Part shown: positions 50,315-60,960 of the stretch, piece after piece | How the letters are laid out: every line of letters starts with the position of its first letter | How positions within the stretch are numbered: the stretch's first letter is position 1 | DNA from: Rotaria sordida | Lineage: Eukaryota; Rotifera; Eurotatoria; Philodinida; Philodinidae | NCBI GenBank assembly: GCA_905250125.1 | Contig: CAJNOL010000683.1 | Location: 1-64,000, forward strand | Direction of reading: 5' to 3' | Length of the DNA: 64,000 nt | The notes under the pieces: model-generated | Told to the model about the DNA's origin: nothing | The model's database searches: none | What the model saw: only the letters and a program-made list of their open reading frames with translations | Position numbers and translations under genes: made by a program

Positions 50315-51120
50315 CCGAAGGTAATTCATTTTCTAGATTAATCATTTGAATAAATAATTTTGTCTTTTGTTTTTGTTTTTTAGTATCAACAAATATTGTT
50401 CAAGGAAAACGTAAACGAACATTAACAGTACCTCAATCACCAAATAAAAAAACTAAAAGTTCAATTTTTCCATCACCAAATAAAAATCAACGAACGAGTA
50501 AGATAATTGATTCATAGTTATATTTGACTTTTCTTTTTCTAAAATCAATTCTAGCATATACACCAACACGTCAAACAAAATTATTTAATACGATGTATTT
50601 TCTTCTTACGGGTTTCAATGGTAGAATATCGTTATATTTCTTCGTTGTTTTTTTTTTTGTATTGAAAAGTTTTCTTTTTAGATTCAATAGATATGCGACA
50701 TAAAGTTCAAGATTCAATTGAAAGTCATGGTGGAAGAGTAATTGAAAAAATGCCAGCTGCTGTATGAATAAAACATTAATCATATCTATAATTTTGTTTT
50801 CATACTGTTTTTGTTTCTATTAGAATCGACGTGATAATGTTTATTTAATATCTGATGTAGCACGTAAAACAGCAAAATTTCTCGATGCAAAAAAATTAAA
50901 TATTCCTTGTGTAAATTATGAATGGATTAATGAATCTATTGAAAAAGTAAAAAAAAAAAAAAACAAGATTTGAATGAATATTATAATGATTAAAAAATTA
51001 ATAATAATAATTTTTTTGCTTTAGGGTGAAATTCAAGATTGGGAGACACATAAATTAGTTTTACTTGAAAAAGAAACGAAAACAAATAATGATAACATCG
51101 ATGAAGATCAAGAAGATTAG
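45603..51120 (+). CDS. TP53BP1: TP53BP1-like DNA damage protein: tandem Tudor plus BRCT, 751 aa
   Basis: Twenty-two exons: 45603-45676, 45731-45792, 45853-45887, 46574-46705, 46766-46835, 47448-47482, 47540-47578, 47640-47682, 47730-47790, 47839-47894, 47955-48124, 48545-48688, 48751-48861, 48947-49101, 49622-49672, 49714-49956, 50025-50320, 50384-50497, 50555-50620, 50682-50761, 50824-50946, 51025-51120. All phases agree. Residues 1-460 are disordered, Ser/Thr/Glu-rich, with a poly-Asp run encoded near 49.77 kb. The tandem Tudor module starts around GSRVFAKWVDGHFYPGIIG (about 467) and continues MIDFDDGAKRY; the Trp, Tyr, Phe and Asp positions of the 53BP1 methyl-lysine cage look kept, with Ala at the last Tyr. 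A BRCT-like region follows (about 635-730: YFLLTGF, IPCVNYEWINESI, DWETHKLVL). Vertebrate 53BP1 has two BRCT repeats and is much longer; only one is visible here. Expected role: double-strand-break signalling at chromatin. Confidence 0.85.
46870..47420. repeat. Foldback element in a TP53BP1 intron
   Basis: The left arm (about 46870-47010) contains CTTAGCTTATTGCTACTAAG. The right arm (about 47270-47410) contains its counterpart CAGCAATAAGCTAATAGC in inverted orientation, with further shared blocks (ATGATCTATGTATACC-like versus ATGACACACATAG). The loop is about 250 bp. It is related to the single-arm copy at 19430-19600. Confidence 0.6.
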
Positions 51121-51682
51121 TAATATATACTATGTCAGATCTATTTTATTTGTTGTGCAGATAGATACAAATTAGTTATATATTCTCTTTATATTTTTCT
51201 GTATGTTGTAACATATTCGTTAGGATATGAAGTTAAAATAAATGATAGAATATACTTAATAATTAATTTTGATTATATATTTAAAAAAGGGTATTCTTGA
51301 AAATCGTTTTGTTTTATATATCTACTCTCCAAACATTGCTCTTTCAAACAAAAAAAAATGTTGAAGTCAATCTGATGTTACATTGTTGATAAAATAGATT
51401 TCGATATTCTTTCAAAGACTTTTGCATGGTTTATTAATTAAAAGAAAATTTTCTTTGTGATTATCATCTTTGAAAGGACTCTTATAAACAGTACGCATTC
51501 TTATTGTGTATTTTATCATTGTTTTTGTTATTTCTAATAAAACTTTTATTATCTGATAAAGTTTGATAGAGGAATGTTCTAAATGACTTCATAAAAAAAA
51601 AGTCATGTACAATTGAAATATTATTATGTAAGAAAATTAATTTAAATAGAAATTTTTCTTTACTTTTATTATTAATTTAATT
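51121..51682. other. Intergenic stretch after the TP53BP1-like gene
   Basis: AT-rich with no exon seen. It should include the 3' untranslated region of the TP53BP1-like gene. Confidence 0.6.
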
Positions 51683-52682
51683 ATGAGTGGTTTAAGAAAA
51701 TCATTACCTATACATAAACCGATAACAACAATAGATCAAAATCTTGAAGATGAAGACGATGAAAAATTATTTGTTATATCAAAATATAGAAAAATGACTC
51801 CACCAATAGTATTAACTAAATGTCCATTAACGGACGATTATGATGCGCAAGAAACAATCATACCAAAAAAAAACAGACAAAAGAAAAAAATCATCAACAA
51901 CTACAAAAAACATCACTATATTTTAGCAAAAAATCAACAACAAAGAAAGCTACTGCAAAATCAAGAGGTAAAAGACTGAGAAACACAAATAATCTAAGTA
52001 ATGATAAAAATGCAACATTGTTTAATAGTACTTATAGTCTAACGATAAAAACTATGGTTAATAATGAAGTTGAAGTAAAATTAACAAGTGATGAAGTTAC
52101 TGAAATTCAAGGAAAACGAAAAAAAAATCTGAATTCTAAAGAGCATTAATTAGAACTTCAATTAAAACGTGTATTTAAAAAAAATTTTTACAGAACCATA
52201 AACATCATATTGTTTGTAATCTTGACCATGGTTTTTGATTTAATAAAAGCGTATATAAATAATCAAGAATTACGTTCGCTTATGTTTTCATGATTGGACG
52301 AATCAATAATAAAAATACTTATTTAAAATAGTAAAACAACAAATATAAATGATATGCATCAACTTGTCAAAAGTATTTTAGTGAAATTATTATTCTTATT
52401 CATCAATCATCTATTAATGAAGAAGAAAATCAACCAATAACGATGAAAAAATTATTTCAAGCTATGATTGAACAGCTTACAAATACTTTATCACCAATAC
52501 AAGTTAATCTTATTCTTTGCCTATCGAATAGTCTAGCCATGAAAAGGGTGATCAATAGCAGTTGGAACACATTTATATTCTTTTTTTGCAACGATATTTT
52601 GATCAATAAAACAAAATGTGGCAGAATGGTTAGTTTCAAGCAGTTACTTCCAATCAAATACGATGCCAAACTATCTCAGTAA
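51683..52682 (+). pseudogene. Decayed or frameshifted gene, unrecognised
   Basis: An ATG at 51683 opens a frame (MSGLRKSLPIHKPITTIDQN) that loses coding character at an A9 run near 51864-51872. From there a different frame carries the natural-looking sequence (KSTTKKATAKSRGKRLRNTN, then TYSLTIKTMVNNEVEVKLTS) to a TAA at 52147-52149. One missing A in the homopolymer would join the two. Further downstream, broken coding-like pieces occur in changing frames, for example LIKAYINNQELRSLMF (about 52240-52290) and MKKLFQAMIEQLTNTLSPIQ (about 52443-52502), with stops between them. No GT lies near the shift, so an intron does not explain it. I do not recognise the family. It is either a pseudogene or a gene disturbed by an indel error. 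Confidence 0.5.
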
Positions 52683-52799
52683 TAATTGACACCTAAAAAT
52701 CTTTCGCAAAGCTTTCAATTACACTGTCAATTATTAGCATTTTTCTGTTTATTTTGTATACAAATATATATATATATATATAATGATTAAAACAATTCA

Positions 52800-55159
52800 T
52801 TAAATTTCAATTCTATCAAAATCACTGTTTTCTTGAATCCAATCAATATAATTTGATACTCGTGTATAAATGCCCGGTTTCATTGGACTAGCACATTGTT
52901 CACCATAAGAAACAATACCATCAATACTATAATATAATATATTTGATAAATTTCGTTGAATATATAAGCCACCACCACTATCACCTTGACATGTATCACG
53001 TTCTCCATTCAAATCACCACAACATATTTGTGTATTCCAATTTTTTTTTGTTGATGGTGCAACATTAATACAAAATTCGTTGGGATATATAGTTAGATTA
53101 ACTTGTCTAAGAATAGATGAGCCTGAAAAAAAAAGAATCAAGGAATATAAACATTAATGGATATTTTTCTTTTTTTTTTCCGACAACTTTCACCTTTATT
53201 TGCACCTGGAAAAGTATCACCAAAACCAACAACAATACCTATTGTATTTATTTCAGATAATAAATAAGGTAAACAAGCAAATTGAACTTTAGGTGATGGT
53301 CGTAGATAGTCTTCAAGTTTAAGAATTGCAATATCATTAAGTAAATGTCTATCATTATAAAATGGATGCTTAGAAAAAGAATTATATAGATATATTATTA
53401 TCAATATATTTGTTAATTTTTATTTTATCTCACTAGAATTACTTGAAGAACTTTTACAATACGTCGTTCAGTTGCTTTTCGTCGATCATATAAACCTACA
53501 CTAACTTCTAACGTCTAAATAAAAATTGAACATATAAATATTGTCTAATGAATAAACCTACACTTTCGATATTTGAATAATATTTATTCCAGACAATAGA
53601 AACTGCAAATGTTTTATAATCGAATCTAAAAGATAAGATTTTTAACCATTGAAAAGTTTCAGTTTAATATCATGTAATCTGTATAATGTTTATAAAGATA
53701 TTTTCATAGAATATTCAATCGTTTAGTCTGCATCTATTTCTTCAATGGTGAAAGAATTCTTCTAACTAAATCTTTCTAGAAAAATTCTTGGAGATTCCGA
53801 ATAGAATTCCTCAGAGATCTGCAAGGACTTCATAAAAATTTGGGAATGAACTCAGGAGAAATACGTAAAAATAGTAAGAAGTCCTTAAATATCTTATGGA
53901 TACTATAATTGACTCCTATATTCGTTGGTATAGTAATTTGAAGTTTCTTTGCATTCTTATAAATTGGAATTTATCTGATGGACAAAAAAAAAGAATTTTA
54001 GTTTTTCCAAGAATTCGTTCCGCCAGAGTCTCTGCCAATGCTTTATCTTAGTAGAATAGTGAGTGACTCGTTTTAAAAGTTAGTTCATGTCAAAATAATG
54101 ACTAGATATTCGAAAAGTGCAAGCAGAAAAAGGAAATATCCTGGACAAAGAAAATTCTATCTTATGAATCTTCGCTGTCTAATATAATTCTACAGTCGCA
54201 AAGCTGAACAATGAATAAGCTGTTACATTCCTTTATAAATTTCTTGGATAATGATTAAGGGAACTTACGTATCACCGGCTGTTTTCAAACAATGCGCCTA
54301 AAAAATAGTTATTTTATAGTTTTCAAACGATTCACATATTAGAACAGACCGCAGTTAAAATTGTCTTATGATTAATTAATGTTCCTCCACACATCCACGA
54401 TGCTGAAATCTAAATAATATAAAAACAGATATAGATATTTGTTTTTTGAAATTTCGATTTATAAATTATTACTAAACAAGATCTATTATTTAGTGTAACT
54501 ATTCTCTTATATTGTTGTCGAATAAGAACAGCAAACGGCCAACTATATTCACTAGCTTCTACTCCACCAATAATACGAGCATTCGGTCGAGTATACGTTA
54601 TTCCACATTCTGCAAAAACAAAAAAATAAAAAATAATTAATACATCTTGTAGTTGAATTGGAAAACTATTATTGAATTACCATCACAAACTGTTCGACCA
54701 TTACCAGCAGTATTAGAATCACAAATACATTGTCCTTTGAATAGTGATCGATTGATGCATCCTGTCGCTCGTAAATGACATTTTATAAAGAGACATGGTT
54801 CTAAGAAAATATTGAAATTGATTAAAAAAAAATATTTTATTATTAATAATCAAAAAAAAAACACAATTAAATAGATCATATTGAAATATATAATAATTAA
54901 ACTATCACATCATCGATAAATATTTGTTAACTTTACTTTACTATTAAGTTGTGATAATTAGTTAATAACATACTTATACTAGCAAGTACAATCAATATTA
55001 TGGTTGTTACAAGTAATATTGTAAAAATAACAAATATAACAATAATAAATCGTCTCTTACTTCAATAAAAACAAACAAGATTCTTAAGTATTTTATTAAA
55101 TTTTTCTTTTACTTTGAACAATGATCGCAGATAGATGATGAATGTGATATATTGAACAT
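52800..55159 (-). CDS. Type II transmembrane trypsin-like serine protease, 370 aa
   Basis: Ten exons (minus): 55159-55113, 55059-54974, 54800-54681, 54609-54473, 54409-54350, 54297-54269, 53625-53562, 53514-53443, 53368-53194, 53122-52800. The order is: a short cytosolic N-terminus, a single membrane anchor (about residues 18-44, RRFIIVIFVIFTILLVTT), a cysteine-rich EGF-like segment (PCLFIKC...CICDSNTAGNGRTVCD), an activation site RIIGGVEASEYSWPF, then the protease domain. The triad is His152 (TAAHC), Asp217 (LLNDIAIL) and Ser312 (CQGDSGGGL). Asp306, six before the Ser, predicts trypsin-like cleavage after Arg or Lys. The C-terminus GIYTRVSNYIDWIQE is typical. It is probably an extracellular surface protease activated by cleavage before IIGG. 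The intron between the AHC exon and the next is about 640 bp. Confidence 0.9.
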
Positions 55160-58100
55160 TTGATTCTAAAATAGATAAGAAACAATCTATTATCTTTTGT
55201 AAATTTTTCTTTATTTATTTACATTCATTTCATTGACATAAAAATTTCGAATGTGTGAATGGAAAAAAAAATAATATACATTACAATCTCATCATTCACT
55301 TGTTGATATAATATTGAACAAAATTAAGCTTACGATCGTTGTAGAAGAAACAAAGATAAGTGCTGTGCGACGACATTCAAATCAAGGATATAATGACGAC
55401 AAAGACATGAGGAAAAAATGAATAAAGAATATGAGAAAAGGAGAAGAAAAAAAAGAAACTCATAATGTCTTTAGTAAATTGTCTCACACTCATAACGGGC
55501 TTCCTTTTTATTTCTTTGAAAAACGATTCAAGTAGAATTGTTCGTAGTAATGTATATTTATTATATATACGTTCATTGATAGGTAAAGTTAATGATTGTC
55601 CTTCGTCGTTCAGTCAAACGAATATGAATGAATATCATTATATGGACATTTGTCATTACGCAGAATAAGTACTTCAATCTTCAACTTTTTATAAATGAGA
55701 ATCAGTCAATTTTTAATGATTAATGATGTTAAAAAATGTCTGTTTTCTAAAAGAATTTAATTATCATTAATAAACTGTCTTTGCAAAACTTGAAGATATT
55801 GTGCTATCATGTAAAAATCAAACATAGATTAAAATAGATGTTTAGGTGGTGATCAAATTTCATTATTGTTTTGAACTATTTATATTTTAAAAGTGACAAA
55901 ATCTCATCAAATCTAAGAGTAATTGTACGCCTCCATTATGTTATATATTTTTGTTGACAATTCTACAAAAGAAAAGTCTCATATGATAGTAAATGAGATT
56001 GAAATGTATTATTTCTCAAATAATAATACTAATAATACTAATAAAAAGAAAAGATAACCTTTTCGATGATGTTACTATATACTATACACAAAAAGTATTT
56101 ATCTAATCGAACCAAGTAACGAAGAAATCTGTGCATTTCATTTTTCTTTTTTGTTAATAATCATTCATCATCAGTGCTAGTCAATTTTATTATACTTGTC
56201 GCAATGATGATCTAACAAAAGTTAAAACTTTAATATCATCAATGATTACATAAAAAATCAATCATATATAGAATCAAATGTTACTATTGCTACTTATGTT
56301 ACAGAATTTTTTGGTTATATCGGTATAGTTTATCTTCTTGAACAAGATGATCAGTAGTTTATCCAGATGGTCTCTTCCAGAAGGGTGAACAGCTATTTTT
56401 GGGAACATACACTTATAGTACGGGGTATAATAATTATAATCCCAAACTCCAGAAGAGTGCTGCCCTCAACGATAAACGTAATCAGTAGAATAGATTCGAA
56501 AAACTACGCTTGCGCGAAGAAAAAGCACTGGACATCATTCAGTTCTTTGAAAAGACTATCATTTTCCCATGCAGTAATAGTGGCAAGATCGCTTGCATGC
56601 TTTTGAACTATTTCTTACTACCTTAAATTTTATTTTTGTGATCAACGTCTACCAAGTTTGTTTTATGTGATTCACAAACAAAAAATACTTACGAGGAAAC
56701 ATTCTCAAGTGATTCGGTCCGTTTGTTCTCATATTTTACTAATATGTAGGAGATCACTGGAATAGCGTAACGTCTAAAAGTTTTCTGATCATGCTTAGAT
56801 TTGGTAGAGGTAACGACTTTTTAGTAGATTCGTCCTGCAGAAGTCCAATTTTCGAAAAAAATTATATTTGGGAATTTCGATCCGAAACTTTGTACACATG
56901 TCTGTCTCGATTAGACTATTTCATATACAGAGTTTCATCAGTCTTGGATATCTCATAGTCAAGATATGGACTTCTCAACATATCCACGCTTATCATCAAT
57001 TGCTGTCAAAGATAGAAATATATTGAGAAAGCCATGTCTTGGTCATGAGATGACCAAAAGTGATGAAACTTTGTATTGAAATAGTCTAATCAAGACCTTT
57101 ATGTCTACAAAGTTTCAGATCGAAATTCATACATATATTGTTTTTTCAAAAAAACTAGATTCCTTTAAAATGAATCTACTAAAAAGTCGCTACCGTGACC
57201 AAATCTAAGCAAGAGCAGGAAATCTTTAGAGGTCACACTATTCTAGTAGTCTCCTACAGACCGGTAAAATATGAAGACAAACAGAGCGGACCATTTGGGA
57301 ATGCTTTCTCGCCACTGCTGAATGATTGCACAATAATACATTCGACCTAATGAAATCCATCAGTGTGTTCCACTATATTTTAACAAAGAACTTAATAGAA
57401 AAACACTTTCTTTGCCTTTTTTCTTAGGTAGGAGGTTACACGTAATGTGTCATCTGCTCTGTCTTCGCTATTGGAATTTGATTCTGTTTTATTTCATGCT
57501 TGTAAATTGACGTCATCATCAGTAATTTCGTCCTCAGCACTTGACGATTCAAATTCCATCTAGGCAAAATCATTGTCTAAACCATTCATTACACTCAGTG
57601 AGTTATCATTGTCGCTGTCTTCTACATTAGTTTCATCAATCGGCATATAATTCATAGCAAAATTTATCTGAAAAGCAACGCAAATATACGTATCTCAACA
57701 TCATAAAATGAGTTTATATCGCTTGAAACGCATCAATGGCACACATTTCGAATTGGAGTCAGATAATCTGAAGAAATTGCATAGTAGATTATAATAAAAT
57801 TAGAATATGATAGAGAGTATTGTAGGGATAGTCGAATAGTCACCACTTTTTCTTTCGATTTTCTTTCTTCTTCTTTCCTTTTTTTAAAGAAAAACAGTTG
57901 TTTTTAGACACACAAGAGAATAGAGTCAAAGAGATAATAAAGAAAAGAAAACAAGAGATAAAGTAATCGGAATTTCGCCTATTCTATTTCATTCCAACTG
58001 CGCAATACGCCAGAGAAAGAGAACAACAAAATTGATAGATCATACAGTTCGTCGAGAAAGGGAACTGTCCATGTGCTGTAACAAACAGAAAAGAAAATCC

Positions 58101-58743
58101 AACGAGCCAGCACAGAGTAAAAAGGCAAACGAGCGCATTTGTCGAAAGAAAAATGCACACGAAAATGAACCTGTTACAGCTACTCTCTAATAAAATCGAA
58201 TCAGATCGAATATAATACTAAGCACATATTGTAAAAAGCGATTGATTCTTATAGTTCAACATATTTTCTGTATACTAATATGTCTATCCAAGTTTTTATG
58301 AGGATCTAATCAAATCATCAGAAAACTTTAACTGAGTGACGGAAGAGGAAAGAGACAATTCTTTCGGGTTCCGTACTTTCATCCGATTGTTAGCCAGTGA
58401 TGAAGCCAGTTTTTCTCTATATCGATAGATTAACATTACATATCGTGGTTTAGCTTAGTGCACATTAAATAAGATTGACACATGAACAAAACGTTTTTAT
58501 TTCTAATTAGAGATCGTAAATGAAATAAACATTTTACATCAAAATATTACTGTAGTCATCGAATAAAATCATTGTTCTTTTGTCTTACATATATAAAATG
58601 CGCCTTGATAAAAAGAATAAAAAGTTTTATTTTCAAAAAATTTCATGATACAATATCACGTACATACAAGTTTTCTGTTATTTTTTAACTATTTTGTAAA
58701 ATGAAAAACTGTTCCATTTCGTTATATACTTAACAAATAATAA
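55160..58743. other. 3.6-kb intergenic region with a large palindromic repeat
   Basis: No confident gene. A 67-codon ORF at 55465-55668 and a 79-codon one at 56367-56606 lack domains. The palindromic repeat at 56690-57310 is listed separately. At about 57490-57670 the minus strand shows a short acidic coding-like fragment with an in-frame stop. The remainder is AG-rich and AT-rich. Confidence 0.55.
56690..57310. repeat. Near-palindromic foldback element, about 620 bp
   Basis: Arms at about 56695-56980 and 57020-57310 are inverted copies with a loop of only about 40 bp. Shared blocks include CTTAGATTTGGT, CGACTTTTTAGTAGATTC, GAAACTTTGTA and GATTAGACTATTTCA, found in the left arm directly and in the right arm as reverse complement. 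Both ends carry a GGTCCG-type word next to a TTTGT (CGGTCCGTTTGTTCTCATAT on the left). No ORF of note lies in it. One end matches the fragment at 12935-13025. Confidence 0.85.
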
Positions 58744-59463
58744 TTAAATTCTATTTTTAATTGCATCAAAGATCAATGTTGCCATACGATCATATCCAGC
58801 AGCTGTCAAATGAATAGTATCATCCCAAATTTGTTCTCGTTCTTTATTGTCGTCTACAGAATGATAAGGTATACCTTTGTCAAGATCCACTAGATACACT
58901 CGATTTTGATCATTAGCATTAGCCACATAATCTCGAATCATTCTATTCAATTCTTGTCTATTTTTATCTCTAGCATGTGTTGGTGAATCATGTGCATTTT
59001 CAATAACAGTCATTGCTACCAACTTAGCTTTTGATTGTACACGATTAAGACACATCTCATACATTGGCTCTAAACCTTTCTTAAAAATATCTTCAGCCGA
59101 TGAACTCGAACCCAAATCATTGGTACCACCCAGTATAATAATCCAGTCGTAGGATACATTGTTTTCAAGCAGCCTACGAAGTCTTTTAACCATGCTAGGT
59201 ACAACCCGTTCACCACTTACACCTTGTTGATGTATCTTTACAGGAATGTTGGCTGAGTCGAACAAATTTGTTAGATGTGTTGCATATGGATGAAAAGCTA
59301 GACCATAACGATAATAGCCTTCTGTAAGAGAATCACCAAAAGCAAGAATATGTAGTGGTTGTTGTTGTTGTTGTTGTTGTTGTCCGTTTTTCGAAAGCAT
59401 TACAAGTAAAACGATACACGTGAATAAAAGACCAATACAAATGTATGCTTGATAATGTTGCAT
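58744..59463 (-). CDS. SGNH/GDSL-type hydrolase with N-terminal anchor, 239 aa, intronless
   Basis: Single exon. Residues about 6-23 are hydrophobic (AYICIGLLFTCIVLLVML), a signal anchor or signal peptide, followed by eight Gln. The catalytic domain shows all four SGNH blocks: FGDSLTEGYY (nucleophile Ser45), the Gly of QGVSGERV, GGTND with the oxyanion Asn, and DTIHLTAAGYDRMA with the catalytic Asp and His near the C-terminus. The LAFHPYATHL segment resembles bacterial and fungal secreted or lipolytic members. It is likely an ester hydrolase of unknown substrate, acting in the secretory pathway or outside the cell. No introns, and no gene within 1.4 kb on either side, in contrast to its intron-rich neighbours; horizontal origin or retroposition is possible. 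The start is the first true ATG; a longer frame uses TTG. Confidence 0.9.
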   Translation of the reverse strand: MQHYQAYICIGLLFTCIVLLVMLSKNGQQQQQQQQPLHILAFGDSLTEGYYRYGLAFHPYATHLTNLFDSANIPVKIHQQGVSGERVVPSMVKRLRRLLENNVSYDWIIILGGTNDLGSSSSAEDIFKKGLEPMYEMCLNRVQSKAKLVAMTVIENAHDSPTHARDKNRQELNRMIRDYVANANDQNRVYLVDLDKGIPYHSVDDNKEREQIWDDTIHLTAAGYDRMATLIFDAIKNRI

Positions 59464-60960
59464 TCTGGCTCTTGCACAACCATAAATAAATGAAAGCAAC
59501 GTGTGTCATTTCCTAATGATTCACATTGAAAACACTCTTTCTTTCTTTCGTTCTTTCTTTCTTTTTTTCTTTCTGTCATAGCTTTGACAGAGAAGGGTAC
59601 ATATATACTTTATGTTTTGAAGGTAGTGTAATCGATTGATACGATTCTTTATTATTATATTACCTGTCGTACCAATCGAATCCATTCATTAGTTAAATTC
59701 AAGACATTTCAATGACTGTAAAACCAATATAATTGAGAGACCCACAGAGTAGTATAAAAGTTCGCCTTCTTTCTCCACCGATTCATTAAATATATGCTCA
59801 GGCTAATCGAAAAAGTGTTTTGAAAAGCGAAGTTTCAGCAAATATTTCAAGCACTCCGGTTAAATAACTACATTTATAAACGACCGTATTCCAAATAATA
59901 CAGGAATTTACATGGCTTAGCTTTACAATCGTATATCTCGGTGTTGTACACGAAGGAATATGATGAATTACGAAAACAAAAAATGTTCGATTAATGTCTT
60001 CGTGCATGGTGTCAGTTTTGCTTTTTATTTTTCCATATATGATGAGTCGTTATGGTCTGGTCTTCTATTCAGATCTACAGCTAGTATTAATTGTCGAGAA
60101 GATGTCAGGCTATTGAATCTACTACTAGACAGCAGTCCATACCGAAGAGTAGTCGAAAGGTAGGGATATTCTTCCTTTCTTCTATATATGATACTATTGC
60201 TTTGTATGTAGTAACAGATATATACGATCGTAATTGTGAACCAAATGAACTGCCAAAAGATCGTCTTATATGACTTAACACAATTGTTTACGAGCATATG
60301 CAAACTCCATACTGTTCTTCCTAAATATGCGTCGCAATCGCTATTTTATTTTCATACAATCAAATGGCGTAAATAATATACTAATTCAAAAACCAAAAAA
60401 TGAGACTACTGATAATCATTCATTTTTATAAATTTAGCTGTATTCTTAAAAAAAGGACAGTATCATCAGTAAGTGATGAAAAACTGTCAAGTCTTATGGT
60501 ACCATTCTTTCTTTACTATGAAGAAGACGGAGTGGCGTGACGTCGCTGACTTGCAAATATCAAGGTCTAATTTAAGCATCAATATGTTTTTTAACAACTG
60601 TTCACATCACTTATAAAAATATCAATATAATCTTAATTTTTTCCTGAACAGGTTAAGAATTGTCATTTCTCAATTGAAGCGAATTAAGTTCAGTCTAGTT
60701 TATAATACAAAATTTTATTGTAAATCTGGAACACATAATTTCTTTGTAGATGCCACTAGTATACAATAAAACAGTGTCTACTTGATTATAAATCGATCTT
60801 GATCTCTCCAATGTATTCTTACTCAATTATTTTGCAAGTTACTGCTCTTCTGCTTATCGTTCTTTCGTCATAATCTGTCGAAATTTTATGATAAGTCTAT
60901 ATCCAAACATTCATTTTTTTTTTTATAAATCTCTTCTGTGATATCTGACAAGTACGAATA
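59464..60960. other. 1.5-kb divergent intergenic region (SGNH hydrolase / SNRNP200)
   Basis: No exon supported. A CTTT repeat occupies about 59536-59574. Frames at 59.8-60.3 kb on both strands are unremarkable. It should contain the promoters of both flanking genes. Confidence 0.6.
59536..59574. repeat. CTTT simple repeat
   Basis: Units of CTTT, interrupted by one CGTT and one longer T run, just upstream of the SGNH hydrolase start. Confidence 0.8.

Noticed and set aside
55465..55668. 67-aa ORF with a signal-peptide-like N-terminus
   Set aside because: Single short frame without family resemblance; too weak to call as a gene.
60025..60303. 92-codon minus-strand frame overlapping plus-strand frames
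   Set aside because: Uniform AT-rich composition, opposite-strand overlaps and no domain.
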